From CAYGZA01 sp964354135 (GTDB lineage Bacteria > Planctomycetota > Planctomycetia > Pirellulales > Thermoguttaceae): a DNA stretch of 12,583 nt. Both the position numbers and the translations under genes were made by a program. Below are positions 1 through 5,749 of this stretch, in pieces. The stretch spans positions 1-12,583 of the forward strand of contig CAYGZA010000197.1 in NCBI GenBank assembly GCA_964354135.1, read 5' to 3'. The notes beneath the pieces were generated by a model that was not told the DNA's origin, made no database searches, and saw only the letters and a list, made by a program, of their open reading frames with translations. Each line of letters begins with the position of its first letter. Positions within the stretch are counted from its first letter, which is position 1.

Positions 1-19
1 CACGCATACGCATTCTGGC

Positions 20-49
20 AGTATAGGGCCGACCTCGAATTACTGACAC
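20..49 (-). promoter_or_regulatory. Weak candidate promoter reading out of the left edge
   Basis: Read on the minus strand, GTGTCA (49-44, 4/6 match to TTGACA) is followed after 18 bases by TATACT (25-20, 5/6 match to TATAAT). In-frame ATG codons follow at 13 and 7, so a gene transcribed leftwards may begin at the window edge. The gene itself is out of view and the -35 match is modest. Confidence 0.25.
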
Positions 50-120
50 TTGGCCCTTCATGCCTTTCTTTAACTTGCGGGGCATAATTCACCTTGCGGC
101 AAAGGGAAAAAGGAAAAAGC

Positions 121-147
121 GGAGCAGGCACGCTCATCGACTTTTCG
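121..147 (+). repeat. GC-rich dispersed repeat, diverged copy A
   Basis: This 27-base stretch aligns without gaps to 178-204, 57 bases downstream, with a shared core of the form CAGGC(A/G)CGCT followed by GAC and TTTCG. It is preceded by AAAAAGCGG, which resembles the flank of the inverted copy at 1020-1046. It looks like a member of a short interspersed repeat family. Confidence 0.5.
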
Positions 148-164
148 CGGCGCCGCACCGTCCC

Positions 165-204
165 GGAGGGAGGAAGGGGGACAGGCGCGCTTATTGACAT
201 TTCG
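165..204 (+). repeat. GC-rich dispersed repeat, copy B
   Basis: The core GGGACAGGCGCGCTT (178-192) is perfectly repeated as its reverse complement at 1020-1034. The purine-rich flank (about 165-177) also matches the flank of the inverted copy with a few mismatches. The pair brackets the Uma2 gene. Similar 'gggacaggc' repeats occur, as I recall, scattered in planctomycete genomes, some with REP-like behaviour; that link is from memory and not shown here. Confidence 0.6.
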
Positions 205-329
205 TGTCCGGCATCGTCCGCGCAACGCTACGACGACGCAATGATTCATCGCAAAAGCGAGCCCGCCCGCTCTTTGCAGGAATGGTCTCCAATGGACCAT
301 GGCCAGCGTCCCCGGTCATTCATCGGGGG

Positions 330-881
330 CTAACTGCCGAAGATCTCTGCGACCCGGCAGCGAAAGCCGGGAACCACGTCTTCGCCCGAGAGTTCCTCGT
401 TCTCGGTCAAGGTCTTGATGTTGACCGCCGAGCGATAGACCATCACGCTGCGCCACCGAGGATTAACGACCCAGACCATCATCGCGCCGGCGTCGAGCCA
501 TGCTTTGACCTTGTCGTCGACCTCCGCCACGGTGTCGCCGGGCGAGACGACCTCCACGGCAAGGTCGGGCGGGCCTGGCCAATAGGCTTCCTCTGGGTCT
601 TGAGCCGGCAAGTGGTCTTTGCGGATGAAGGCATAATCCGGCGCACGGACGGTATCCGGGTCGCGGGCCAGCAGGAACCCGGTTTCCGCCGCAAAGGAAA
701 CGCCAAGCTGATGCTGCTTGGCAAACTCCCCAACCATCAAGCCGACTTGCATCGCAAACTGGCCATGTCTCCAACCGGGGGGCGGCATCTTCTTGATCTC
801 CCCGGCCACCAGTTCGTACCGATAGCCGTCGTCGGGCATTCGCAGCAGTTCATCCGCAGTGACCAGAGTCGTGGCACTCAT
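330..881 (-). CDS. Uma2 family endonuclease (DUF820)
   Basis: The product is a 183-residue protein of the Uma2/DUF820 family, which has a restriction-endonuclease-like PD-(D/E)XK fold. Family members are predicted nucleases often present in many copies in cyanobacteria and planctomycetes; their biological role is not established. Visible family signatures are the N-terminal YELVAGEI, the APDYAFI strand, PDLAVEVVSPGDT, and DKVKAWLDAGAMMVWVVNP, which together supply the acidic and lysine residues of the predicted active site. The start at 881 is chosen because it gives the canonical family N-terminus (MSATTLVTADELL) and has GAGAGGTG just upstream; the frame is open for 94 more codons upstream, but that stretch is not Uma2-like and covers a repeat. 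The gene stands alone between inverted repeats and appears intact. Confidence 0.88.
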   Translation of the reverse strand: MSATTLVTADELLRMPDDGYRYELVAGEIKKMPPPGWRHGQFAMQVGLMVGEFAKQHQLGVSFAAETGFLLARDPDTVRAPDYAFIRKDHLPAQDPEEAYWPGPPDLAVEVVSPGDTVAEVDDKVKAWLDAGAMMVWVVNPRWRSVMVYRSAVNIKTLTENEELSGEDVVPGFRCRVAEIFGS

Positions 882-1019
882 CACGGCACCTCTCGGGGCG
901 AATACCGGTCTATCCAGGCGTTTGAAGACCCGTTGCCCCCAAAGCGAGGGACTCTCCCGATTGTAGATGCGTCCGTCGGCCCGGTCAAGGAGGCGCTTCG
1001 ACAGGAGCCGATTCGACAG

Positions 1020-1046
1020 AAGCGCGCCTGTCCCGCTTTCTCTCCT
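1020..1046 (-). repeat. GC-rich dispersed repeat, inverted copy C
   Basis: AAGCGCGCCTGTCCC (1020-1034) is the exact reverse complement of 178-192. The similarity continues imperfectly into the pyrimidine-rich flank to about 1046. With copy B it forms an inverted pair around the Uma2 gene. Confidence 0.6.
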
Positions 1047-1136
1047 TGGCGACAAATCTACACGCACGTGAGCACGGCCGGGCTCCGCGCAGCTTACGAG
1101 CGGGCGCATCCGCGAGCGAAAGCAAGGTCCAAGCCC

Positions 1137-1148
1137 CAATGACCAAGG
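1137..1148 (-). repeat. Inverted partner of the 14-bp tandem repeat
   Basis: CAATGACCAAGG is a perfect 12-base reverse complement of 1234-1245 (CCTTGGTCATTG). The preceding bases contain AAGGTCC (1124-1130), which also matches the complement of the tandem array, so this may be a decayed array in the opposite orientation. Confidence 0.5.
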
Positions 1149-1203
1149 GATGGCGATGGGCAATGCGTTAAACAGCCGGTGGCCGATCCTTCGCGATTCG
1201 TTT

Positions 1204-1251
1204 GTCCTTGGTCATTAGTCCTTGATCATTGGACCTTGGTCATTGCACCTT
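1204..1251 (+). repeat. 14-bp tandem repeat, three copies plus a partial
   Basis: The units are GTCCTTGGTCATTA (1204-1217), GTCCTTGATCATTG (1218-1231) and GACCTTGGTCATTG (1232-1245), followed by a truncated CACCTT. The array ends five bases before the stop codon of the response regulator on the minus strand. Copies differ at only one to three positions. Confidence 0.75.
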
Positions 1252-1255
1252 TTCC

Positions 1256-1888
1256 CTAGACCAGCCCCTTGCGGACCGCCCAAACGGCGGCCTGCGTGCG
1301 ATCGTTGACGGTGATCTTGCGGAGGATGTTCTGCACGTGCTCCTTGACCGTCTCGACGCTGATTTCCAGCGACCGGCCGATCTCCTTGTTGCTCAAGCCT
1401 AAGGCCACGTGCCGCAACACCTGGGTCTCGCGCTGGGTCAAGGGGACCTCGTCGTCCTCGATCACCTGCCGCATCTTCATGGCCGTCGAAATGCGGCGGA
1501 GCTCGCCCGCCCGCGAAGGGGATTCCCCCGCAGCAGCCGCGGTGATTACCTCGATCAGGGCCTCCCGGGTCGAGCCCTTGAGCACGAAATCGCTGGCGCC
1601 CAAGGCAACTGCCCGGGCGATGTACGTGGGGTTGTCGTAGGTGGACAACATCACCACCTTGCTGTTGGGGACCTTCGCCCGGAGCTTCTCCAGGGTCGCC
1701 AGGCCGTCGCCGTCCGGCATGCGGATGTCCAATAGGATCACCTCGGGACGATGCTGCTCGGCCAGCTTGACGGTCTCTTTGCCGGTTGTGGCCTGGGCGA
1801 CAATCTGGATGTCGGACCCCTGCAGGAGGCTAGCCAAACCGATTCGGATGACTTCATGGTCATCCGCAATTAAGAGCTTGATACTCAT
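1256..1888 (-). CDS. NarL/LuxR-family response regulator
   Basis: The 210-residue product is a complete two-component response regulator. The receiver domain (about 1-120) has the acidic pair D9/D10, phospho-acceptor D54 in LLDIRMPDGDG, the switch residue S82 and invariant K104. The C-terminal domain (about 148-210) is a LuxR-type helix-turn-helix with the typical LTQRETQVLRHVALGLSNKEIG and ETVKEHVQNILRK segments. Phosphorylation at D54 would be expected to promote dimerisation and DNA binding. No histidine kinase gene lies nearby, so its partner is encoded elsewhere and its target genes cannot be read from this context. It is divergent from the sigma-54 activator gene, with 426 non-coding bases between. 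The start at 1888 gives the standard short N-terminus; no strong Shine-Dalgarno is visible. Confidence 0.95.
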   Translation of the reverse strand: MSIKLLIADDHEVIRIGLASLLQGSDIQIVAQATTGKETVKLAEQHRPEVILLDIRMPDGDGLATLEKLRAKVPNSKVVMLSTYDNPTYIARAVALGASDFVLKGSTREALIEVITAAAAGESPSRAGELRRISTAMKMRQVIEDDEVPLTQRETQVLRHVALGLSNKEIGRSLEISVETVKEHVQNILRKITVNDRTQAAVWAVRKGLV

Positions 1889-2314
1889 CGGGTACTCCCA
1901 AGTAGTGGTACGTGACAGCGGTCAAGAACACGCTCGGGTGGGGTAAGCCACCAACTAGCTCGCTAAATAGTAGTACGCAATGGGATAGGTGTGTATTCCC
2001 CAGGTTGGCGGACCAATCCCCCCGATTTGGCGGCATTCCCTCAGAGAACAAGCCCCAGGCGTGAGAAGGCCGACGGACGGGGCGTCCACAAACCCGTCAC
2101 TCTCGGAGCGCACGGAGCCACTCCACCACCCGGACGCCTCGCGGATGGTCCTCGGTGGGGGAAGAAATCCCACCGTCCGGCGGCCGGCGGCAGATTCCGC
2201 CGCGTTGACTCCACTCATCCTGTAACGTAGATATTGCTCGACAGGTGTAGCGCAGACACAGCTCGGCAGCATGGTGGTTTTCACCCAATGCCTTGGTCCG
2301 CTGAGGGACGAGGG
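1889..2314. other. Intergenic region between divergent regulators
   Basis: The 426 bases between two divergent transcription-factor genes hold no recognisable protein gene, although short frames are open in several directions. GC-rich inverted segments occur around 2150-2200 (CCTCGGTGGGG, CCCACCG, GGCGGCCGGCGG). A modest promoter candidate for the rightward gene lies at 2205-2233. For the leftward gene only a poor candidate is visible (TACACA, 17 bases, TACTAT on the minus strand, 1995-1967). A region this long between two regulators could carry regulatory sites or a small RNA, but nothing specific is demonstrable. Confidence 0.5.
2205..2233 (+). promoter_or_regulatory. Candidate promoter of the sigma-54 activator gene
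   Basis: TTGACT (2205-2210, 5/6 match) is followed by 17 bases and TAGATA (2228-2233, 3/6 match). Transcription would start near 2240, leaving a leader of about 75 bases. Only the -35 element is convincing. Confidence 0.35.
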
Positions 2315-3697
2315 ATGAACAAAGGCCTGCTTCTGTTGGTAGACGACGACCGGCACGTCCTCCACTCGATGGCCGACTGGCTGCGGGACCAAGGATACCA
2401 GGTGGACACCGCTTCGAGCCGGGCCGAGGGGCTCGCCGCGGTGGCTCGCAAAGTCTACGACGTCGTGCTGGTCGACATCCGCCTGGGCGACGGGGACGGT
2501 TTCGACCTGCTCTCCTACTGCCGGCAGCACCAGCCGTTCACCTCCGTCATCCTGATCACCGGGTACGGAACGGTCGAGGCGGCCGTCGAGGCGATCCGTG
2601 CCGGGGCCTTCGACTTCCTCACCAAGCCGCTGATCGACGAAGAGCTGGAGATGGCCATCGAGCGGGCCTTCAACCAGCGCGAGGTCTTGGAGGAAAACAA
2701 GAATCTCAAGGCCCAGCTCGACATGCGCTTCGGGTTGGAGAACATCGTCGGCCACGATCACCGCATGTTGCGCGTCTACGACATGATCCAAAGCGTGGCC
2801 GACACGAAGGCCACCGTGGTGATCACGGGGGAAAGCGGCACGGGCAAGTCGCTCATTGCCCGGGCGATTCACCGCGCCAGCTCCCGCCGCAACAAGCCGT
2901 TCGTGGAAGTCGCCTGCGGGGCGCTGCCCGAAACCCTGTTGGAAAGCGAGTTGTTTGGCCACGTGGCCGGGGCCTTCACCGGGGCGATCGGCGAGAAAAT
3001 GGGCAAGTTCATGCAGGCCGACGGCGGCACCATCTTTCTCGACGAAATCAGCACCGCCAGCCCCAACATGCAGGTCAAGCTGCTCCGCCTCGTCCAGGAC
3101 CTCGAGTTCGAGCAAGTGGGCGGCACCAAGACCTTCACCGTCGATACCCGCGTGATCCTGGCCACCAACGACGACCTGAGCAAGGCCGTCGCCGAGGGGC
3201 GTTTCCGCCAGGACCTCTACTTCCGCATTAACGTGATCAACGTCGAGGTGCCTCCGTTGCGGGAGCGGATCTCCGACATCCCGCTCCTGGCCCGGCACTT
3301 CCTCGAACGCATCGCCCGCGAGTCGGGCAAGGCGGTCCACGGCTTTTCGGACGAGGCGATGCGGGCCCTTCAGGCGTACCGCTGGCCGGGCAACGTCAGA
3401 GAGCTGCAGAACGTCATCGAGCGGGCCGTGCTTTTGGGCAAGGGTGGGCTGATCGGGGTGGAGGACTTGCCCCGCACGCTGGCCGCCGTGGCTCCTATCG
3501 CGGTGGAGCCGGTGGGCGGCCGCGGCCTGAAGCAGGCCCTCCAGTCGCCCGAGCGGCAGATCATCCTCGAAGTCCTCGAGGCCAACAACTGGAACCGGAT
3601 GGCCACCGCCGACGCCCTGGGCATCAACCGCACCACGCTCTACAAGAAAATGAAGCGGTTGGGCCTGGAACACCCGCCCGCCGTGCTCCAGCGCTGA
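2315..3697 (+). CDS. NtrC-family sigma-54-dependent response regulator
   Basis: The 460-residue product has the full NtrC layout. The receiver domain (about 4-119) has D10-D12, phospho-acceptor D54, T82 and K104. The AAA+ domain has Walker A GESGTGKS (172-179), an intact GAFTGA loop (219-224) that contacts sigma-54, Walker B GGTIFLDEI (237-245), and the arginine-finger region FRQDLYFRINVI. A Fis-type helix-turn-helix follows near the C-terminus (LGINRTTLYKKMKRLGL). It would activate transcription from sigma-54 promoters by ATP-driven remodelling. The start at 2315 is preferred over the in-frame upstream ATG codons because it begins the receiver domain (MNKGLLLLVDDD) and follows a GAGGGACGAGG purine tract. 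No kinase gene and no convincing sigma-54 promoter is visible nearby, so its regulon is unknown. Confidence 0.96.
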   Translation: MNKGLLLLVDDDRHVLHSMADWLRDQGYQVDTASSRAEGLAAVARKVYDVVLVDIRLGDGDGFDLLSYCRQHQPFTSVILITGYGTVEAAVEAIRAGAFDFLTKPLIDEELEMAIERAFNQREVLEENKNLKAQLDMRFGLENIVGHDHRMLRVYDMIQSVADTKATVVITGESGTGKSLIARAIHRASSRRNKPFVEVACGALPETLLESELFGHVAGAFTGAIGEKMGKFMQADGGTIFLDEISTASPNMQVKLLRLVQDLEFEQVGGTKTFTVDTRVILATNDDLSKAVAEGRFRQDLYFRINVINVEVPPLRERISDIPLLARHFLERIARESGKAVHGFSDEAMRALQAYRWPGNVRELQNVIERAVLLGKGGLIGVEDLPRTLAAVAPIAVEPVGGRGLKQALQSPERQIILEVLEANNWNRMATADALGINRTTLYKKMKRLGLEHPPAVLQR

Positions 3698-3755
3698 GGT
3701 TTACTGCCGCACGCGGCGTGGCAATGCCGCCGCACCCCATCCGGTTCTCCCTGTC

Positions 3756-3784
3756 TTGACGCTACTATCCTCTCGCGCTATCAT
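3756..3784 (+). promoter_or_regulatory. Promoter of the higBA-type operon
   Basis: TTGACG (3756-3761) and TATCAT (3779-3784) each match the sigma-70 consensus at five of six positions and are separated by exactly 17 bases. The expected start of transcription, about seven bases after the -10, falls at or next to the toxin ATG at 3792, which implies a leaderless or nearly leaderless mRNA. Confidence 0.72.
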
Positions 3785-3793
3785 AGGGAGGAT
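3767..3793. promoter_or_regulatory. Candidate operator over the -10 of the toxin-antitoxin operon
   Basis: The perfect odd palindrome CTAT-C-ATAG (3778-3786) sits on the -10 hexamer. It is nested within a wider inverted pair ATCCTC (3767-3772) / GAGGAT (3788-3793) with the same approximate centre. Antitoxins with an HTH domain usually repress their own promoter, so this is a plausible HigA binding site; binding is inferred only. Confidence 0.45.
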
Positions 3794-4073
3794 GATTCGC
3801 AGCTTCCGGGACCCCGACGCCGAGAGGATCTTCGTCCGGGAGCGTTCCCGGCGGTTGTCCACGGAGGTGCAGCGAGGCGCACTGCGGAGACTCCTCATAC
3901 TTCACGCAGCCGGTTCGCTCCAGGACTTGCGAATACCACCGGGTAATCGACTCGAGAAGCTCTTGGGCGACCGTGCAGGGCAGCACAGCATTCGGATCAA
4001 TGATCGTTGGCGTATCTGCTTCGTGTGGAAGGAAGGGGACGCTTACGAGGTCGAGATCGTTGACTACCATTAG
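3792..4073 (+). CDS. higB: HigB-type toxin, RelE/ParE superfamily
   Basis: The 93-residue product matches the HigB/GraT-like group of RelE-fold toxins, which cleave mRNA on the ribosome. It has the characteristic N-terminus MIRSFRDPDAERIF, the SLQDLRIPPGNRLEKLLGDR segment, and the C-terminal core HSIRINDRWRICFVW ending in EVEIVDYH. The basic residues R68, R72 and R74 and terminal H93 lie where family members carry substrate-contacting residues. Length is normal for the family. The start at 3792 is chosen over the in-frame upstream codon at 3756, which is part of the -35 element. The AGGGAGG just before the ATG is too close to act as a normal Shine-Dalgarno. The antitoxin gene follows after 13 bases, in the toxin-first order typical of higBA. 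Confidence 0.9.
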   Translation: MIRSFRDPDAERIFVRERSRRLSTEVQRGALRRLLILHAAGSLQDLRIPPGNRLEKLLGDRAGQHSIRINDRWRICFVWKEGDAYEVEIVDYH

Positions 4074-4086
4074 GTGGAGCAGGACC

Positions 4087-4461
4087 ATGGCACGCGGCAA
4101 AGTCTCACCGATTCATCCCGGCGAAATCCTGTCTCAGGAGTTCCTGCAACCTTTGGGCGTGAGTCAGTATCGACTCGCCAAAGACATCGGCGTTCCTCCC
4201 CGACGCATCAGCGAAATCGTCCATTGCAGACGGGCCGTCACCGCGGACACCGCCCTTCGGCTTTCTCGCTACTTCGGCACCACGGAGACGTTTTGGATGA
4301 ACCTCCAGGCTCATTATGAACTGGAGGTGCAAAAGGATCGTCTCGGTGACCGCCTTCGAAGGGAAATCGTCGCCTATCGGCCGCCTCGTGCCGCGACACT
4401 AGCTGAGCCGTCCAGAACCGACGAGCCGCTACGGCAGACCGGACGCAAAGCCCGCGTCTAA
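4087..4461 (+). CDS. higA: HigA-type antitoxin, XRE-family HTH
   Basis: The 124-residue product is an HTH antitoxin of the HigA family. It begins MARGKVSPIHPGEILSQEFL and has the helix-turn-helix LGVSQYRLAKDIGVPPRRISEIV, then the usual TADTALRLSRYFGTTETFWMNLQ segment. It should neutralise the upstream toxin by direct binding and repress the shared promoter. The start at 4087 fits the family and is preceded by GGTGGAGCAGG, part of which overlaps the toxin stop codon region, suggesting coupled translation. About 25 residues beyond the usual HigA end form a basic, proline-containing tail (from about YRPPRAATL to RKARV). The tail could be an extension without function or a toxin-contact element. 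Base composition of both genes looks less GC-rich than the flanking genes, compatible with acquisition by transfer. Confidence 0.92.
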   Translation: MARGKVSPIHPGEILSQEFLQPLGVSQYRLAKDIGVPPRRISEIVHCRRAVTADTALRLSRYFGTTETFWMNLQAHYELEVQKDRLGDRLRREIVAYRPPRAATLAEPSRTDEPLRQTGRKARV

Positions 4462-4543
4462 GGCGGAACGGGAGATCGTCGTTGCCGAGCCGAGGCCCTT
4501 TGCTTCGGTTGGTCCTTCTACGCTTCCCAAGGAGCAGCCACCG

Positions 4544-5467
4544 TCACGCAAATGCCTTGCGGATCTCCTCGATATGCCGCGGGCAGGCGATGCGGGGGTC
4601 TTCCTCCTCCTCGTATTCCAGCACGATGTAGCCGCGGTAGCCGGCGTCCGTCATGATCTTGGCCAGACTGCGGTAGTCGCTCGGAGCCCTCTTGCCGTTG
4701 GCCCCGGAGACCACGACCTTGATCTGCACGTTGATCGTGTACGGAGCGATCTTGGCCAGGTCGTCGTAGAGACCGGCGCCGCGGAAGTTGCCGCTGTCGA
4801 GATTGACGCCGAACCACGGGCTCTTGACGTCCCGCACCAGCCGCAGCATCCCTTCGATCTGCGTGGTGAGCCCGCCGTGGTTTTCCAGGGCCAGGAAGAC
4901 GCCGTGCTTGCCGGCGTAGTCGCAGCACTCCTCGATCCCGGCCACGGCGAGCTTGTGGGCCTCGTCGACGGTTTGGCTCCCCTTGGGGCTGCCGGAGAAG
5001 ATGCGGATCACCGGGGCCCCGAGGATCTCAGCGTAGTCGATCCACTTCTTGACGAGCCGGATTTGCTCCTCGCGCTTCGGGCCATCGGGATGGCAGAAAT
5101 CGTTGCCCACAGCCGTTCCCGAGATGTCCAACCCCAGGCGGAAGGTCAGGGATTTCAGCCCGTGCAGGTAGTCCACGGTGAGGTTCTTGGGGAAGTAGTA
5201 CGAGGTCGGCTCGGTGCCCTCCAGGCCCATCTTGGCGCAATCCCTCACGAAATCCTCCAGCGTGAGTTCGGGGGGATTGCCCGTCAGCAGCTTCCGGTAG
5301 CTATAGCCGGCGAGGCTGAACTTGAACTTCGGCGTGCCGTTGCGCTTTACCGGCTCAATGGCCCGGCTTGCGGTGGGAAACGCCGCTCCGGCAATCCCGC
5401 CGGCCGCCCCGGCGGCCAAGAGCGCCGTATTCCGCAGAAAACTCCGTCGATGTTGTTGCTGTGACAT
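4544..5467 (-). CDS. Tat-exported sugar phosphate isomerase/epimerase-like protein
   Basis: The 307-residue product starts with a twin-arginine signal (RRSFLRN, residues 7-13) followed by an Ala/Gly-rich hydrophobic stretch to about residue 36, so it is probably exported folded. The rest is a xylose-isomerase-like TIM barrel (AP endonuclease 2 family). Candidate metal or catalytic residues are E195 (LALENHGG), D224 (NLDSGNF) and E284 (VLEYEEEED). The barrel strand that often carries a histidine (VHVKD-type) here reads NVQIKV with Q248. The start at 5467 is preferred over the one seven codons upstream because AGGAG lies eight bases before it. The substrate is unknown; planctomycetes encode many such paralogues, thought to act on sugars. 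It converges with the higBA-type genes with no clear terminator between them. Confidence 0.88.
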   Translation of the reverse strand: MSQQQHRRSFLRNTALLAAGAAGGIAGAAFPTASRAIEPVKRNGTPKFKFSLAGYSYRKLLTGNPPELTLEDFVRDCAKMGLEGTEPTSYYFPKNLTVDYLHGLKSLTFRLGLDISGTAVGNDFCHPDGPKREEQIRLVKKWIDYAEILGAPVIRIFSGSPKGSQTVDEAHKLAVAGIEECCDYAGKHGVFLALENHGGLTTQIEGMLRLVRDVKSPWFGVNLDSGNFRGAGLYDDLAKIAPYTINVQIKVVVSGANGKRAPSDYRSLAKIMTDAGYRGYIVLEYEEEEDPRIACPRHIEEIRKAFA

Positions 5468-5634
5468 CGCAGCTACTCCTGTTGTCACCCTTCCCGAGTC
5501 GTGTGCCCACGTTCACACAACATAACGGAAACCGGCACGTTTGGCCATCCCCTCACCGGAGGGAAAACGGAGACCCGCGACCCGGCGAGCCGCGGCACTT
5601 CCCGAAGGCGCACGACTTCCTCGAACGGCGAGGA

Positions 5635-5663
5635 TTGACCCCACTCTCAACTCCAATCATATT
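5635..5663 (+). promoter_or_regulatory. Candidate promoter of the two-gene membrane protein operon
   Basis: TTGACC (5635-5640, 5/6) and CATATT (5658-5663, 4/6) are separated by 17 bases in an unusually AT-rich patch of this region. Transcription would begin near 5670, before any of the possible start codons of the downstream gene. Confidence 0.5.
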
Positions 5664-5749
5664 TAGCTTCTCTCCTATTGCCCCAAGGGTCGGGACGCGG
5701 CGGCAGGGGTCTGGGGCTCCGGCATCGTCGGTGCATGAACGGCGCGCGG

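Larger units (their letters stand above)
1..329. other. Non-coding left flank with repeat copies
   Basis: I recognise no gene in this stretch. It holds two related copies of a GC-rich repeat (about 121-147 and 165-204) and a small inverted repeat (ATGGTC 282-287 / GACCAT 295-300) downstream of the Uma2 gene. A reading frame entering from the left edge stays open to a stop at 85-87, but its 28 residues resemble nothing I know, so a gene tail there is not supported. Confidence 0.6.
882..1255. other. Intergenic region with two kinds of repeat
   Basis: This gap of about 374 bases separates the Uma2 gene from the response regulator, both on the minus strand. It contains the inverted copy of the GC-rich repeat (1020-1046) and a 14-bp tandem repeat (1204-1251) with an inverted partner at 1137-1148. 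I see no convincing gene or promoter here. Confidence 0.6.

Noticed and set aside
194..222. Perfect -35 hexamer TTGACA inside repeat copy B
   Set aside because: No -10 element lies at a suitable distance, and the only gene nearby is on the other strand.
204..1142. Open frame of 312 codons on the plus strand
   Set aside because: It is antisense to the Uma2 gene, lacks recognisable domains and crosses the flanking repeats.
1955..3673. Open frame of 572 codons on the minus strand
   Set aside because: It runs antisense to the sigma-54 activator, whose domains and motifs are complete. The long open frame is a by-product of high GC content, and its translation resembles no known fold.
3719..3734. 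Sigma-54-like site upstream of the toxin gene (TGGCAA, then GC at -12 spacing)
   Set aside because: The GG to GC spacing is right but the -12 half reads CCGCA and not TTGCA, it lies in a GC-rich potential hairpin, and a much better sigma-70 promoter lies just downstream.
3700..3735. Possible terminator hairpin after the sigma-54 activator
   Set aside because: Several short GC-rich stems can be drawn (for example GCCGC/GCGGC) but none is long and no T-run follows.
4462..4543. Bidirectional terminator between the convergent higA and isomerase genes
   Set aside because: Only a weak CCGAG/TTCGG pairing with a large loop is visible, and there is no T-run on either side.
4574..5464. Open frame of 296 codons on the plus strand
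   Set aside because: It is antisense to the isomerase-like gene, which has a Tat signal, a Shine-Dalgarno and barrel motifs on the other strand.
5501..5518. Inverted repeat GTGTG/CACAC upstream of the isomerase-like gene
   Set aside because: Five-base arms are expected by chance at this length, and no promoter element is placed sensibly around it.
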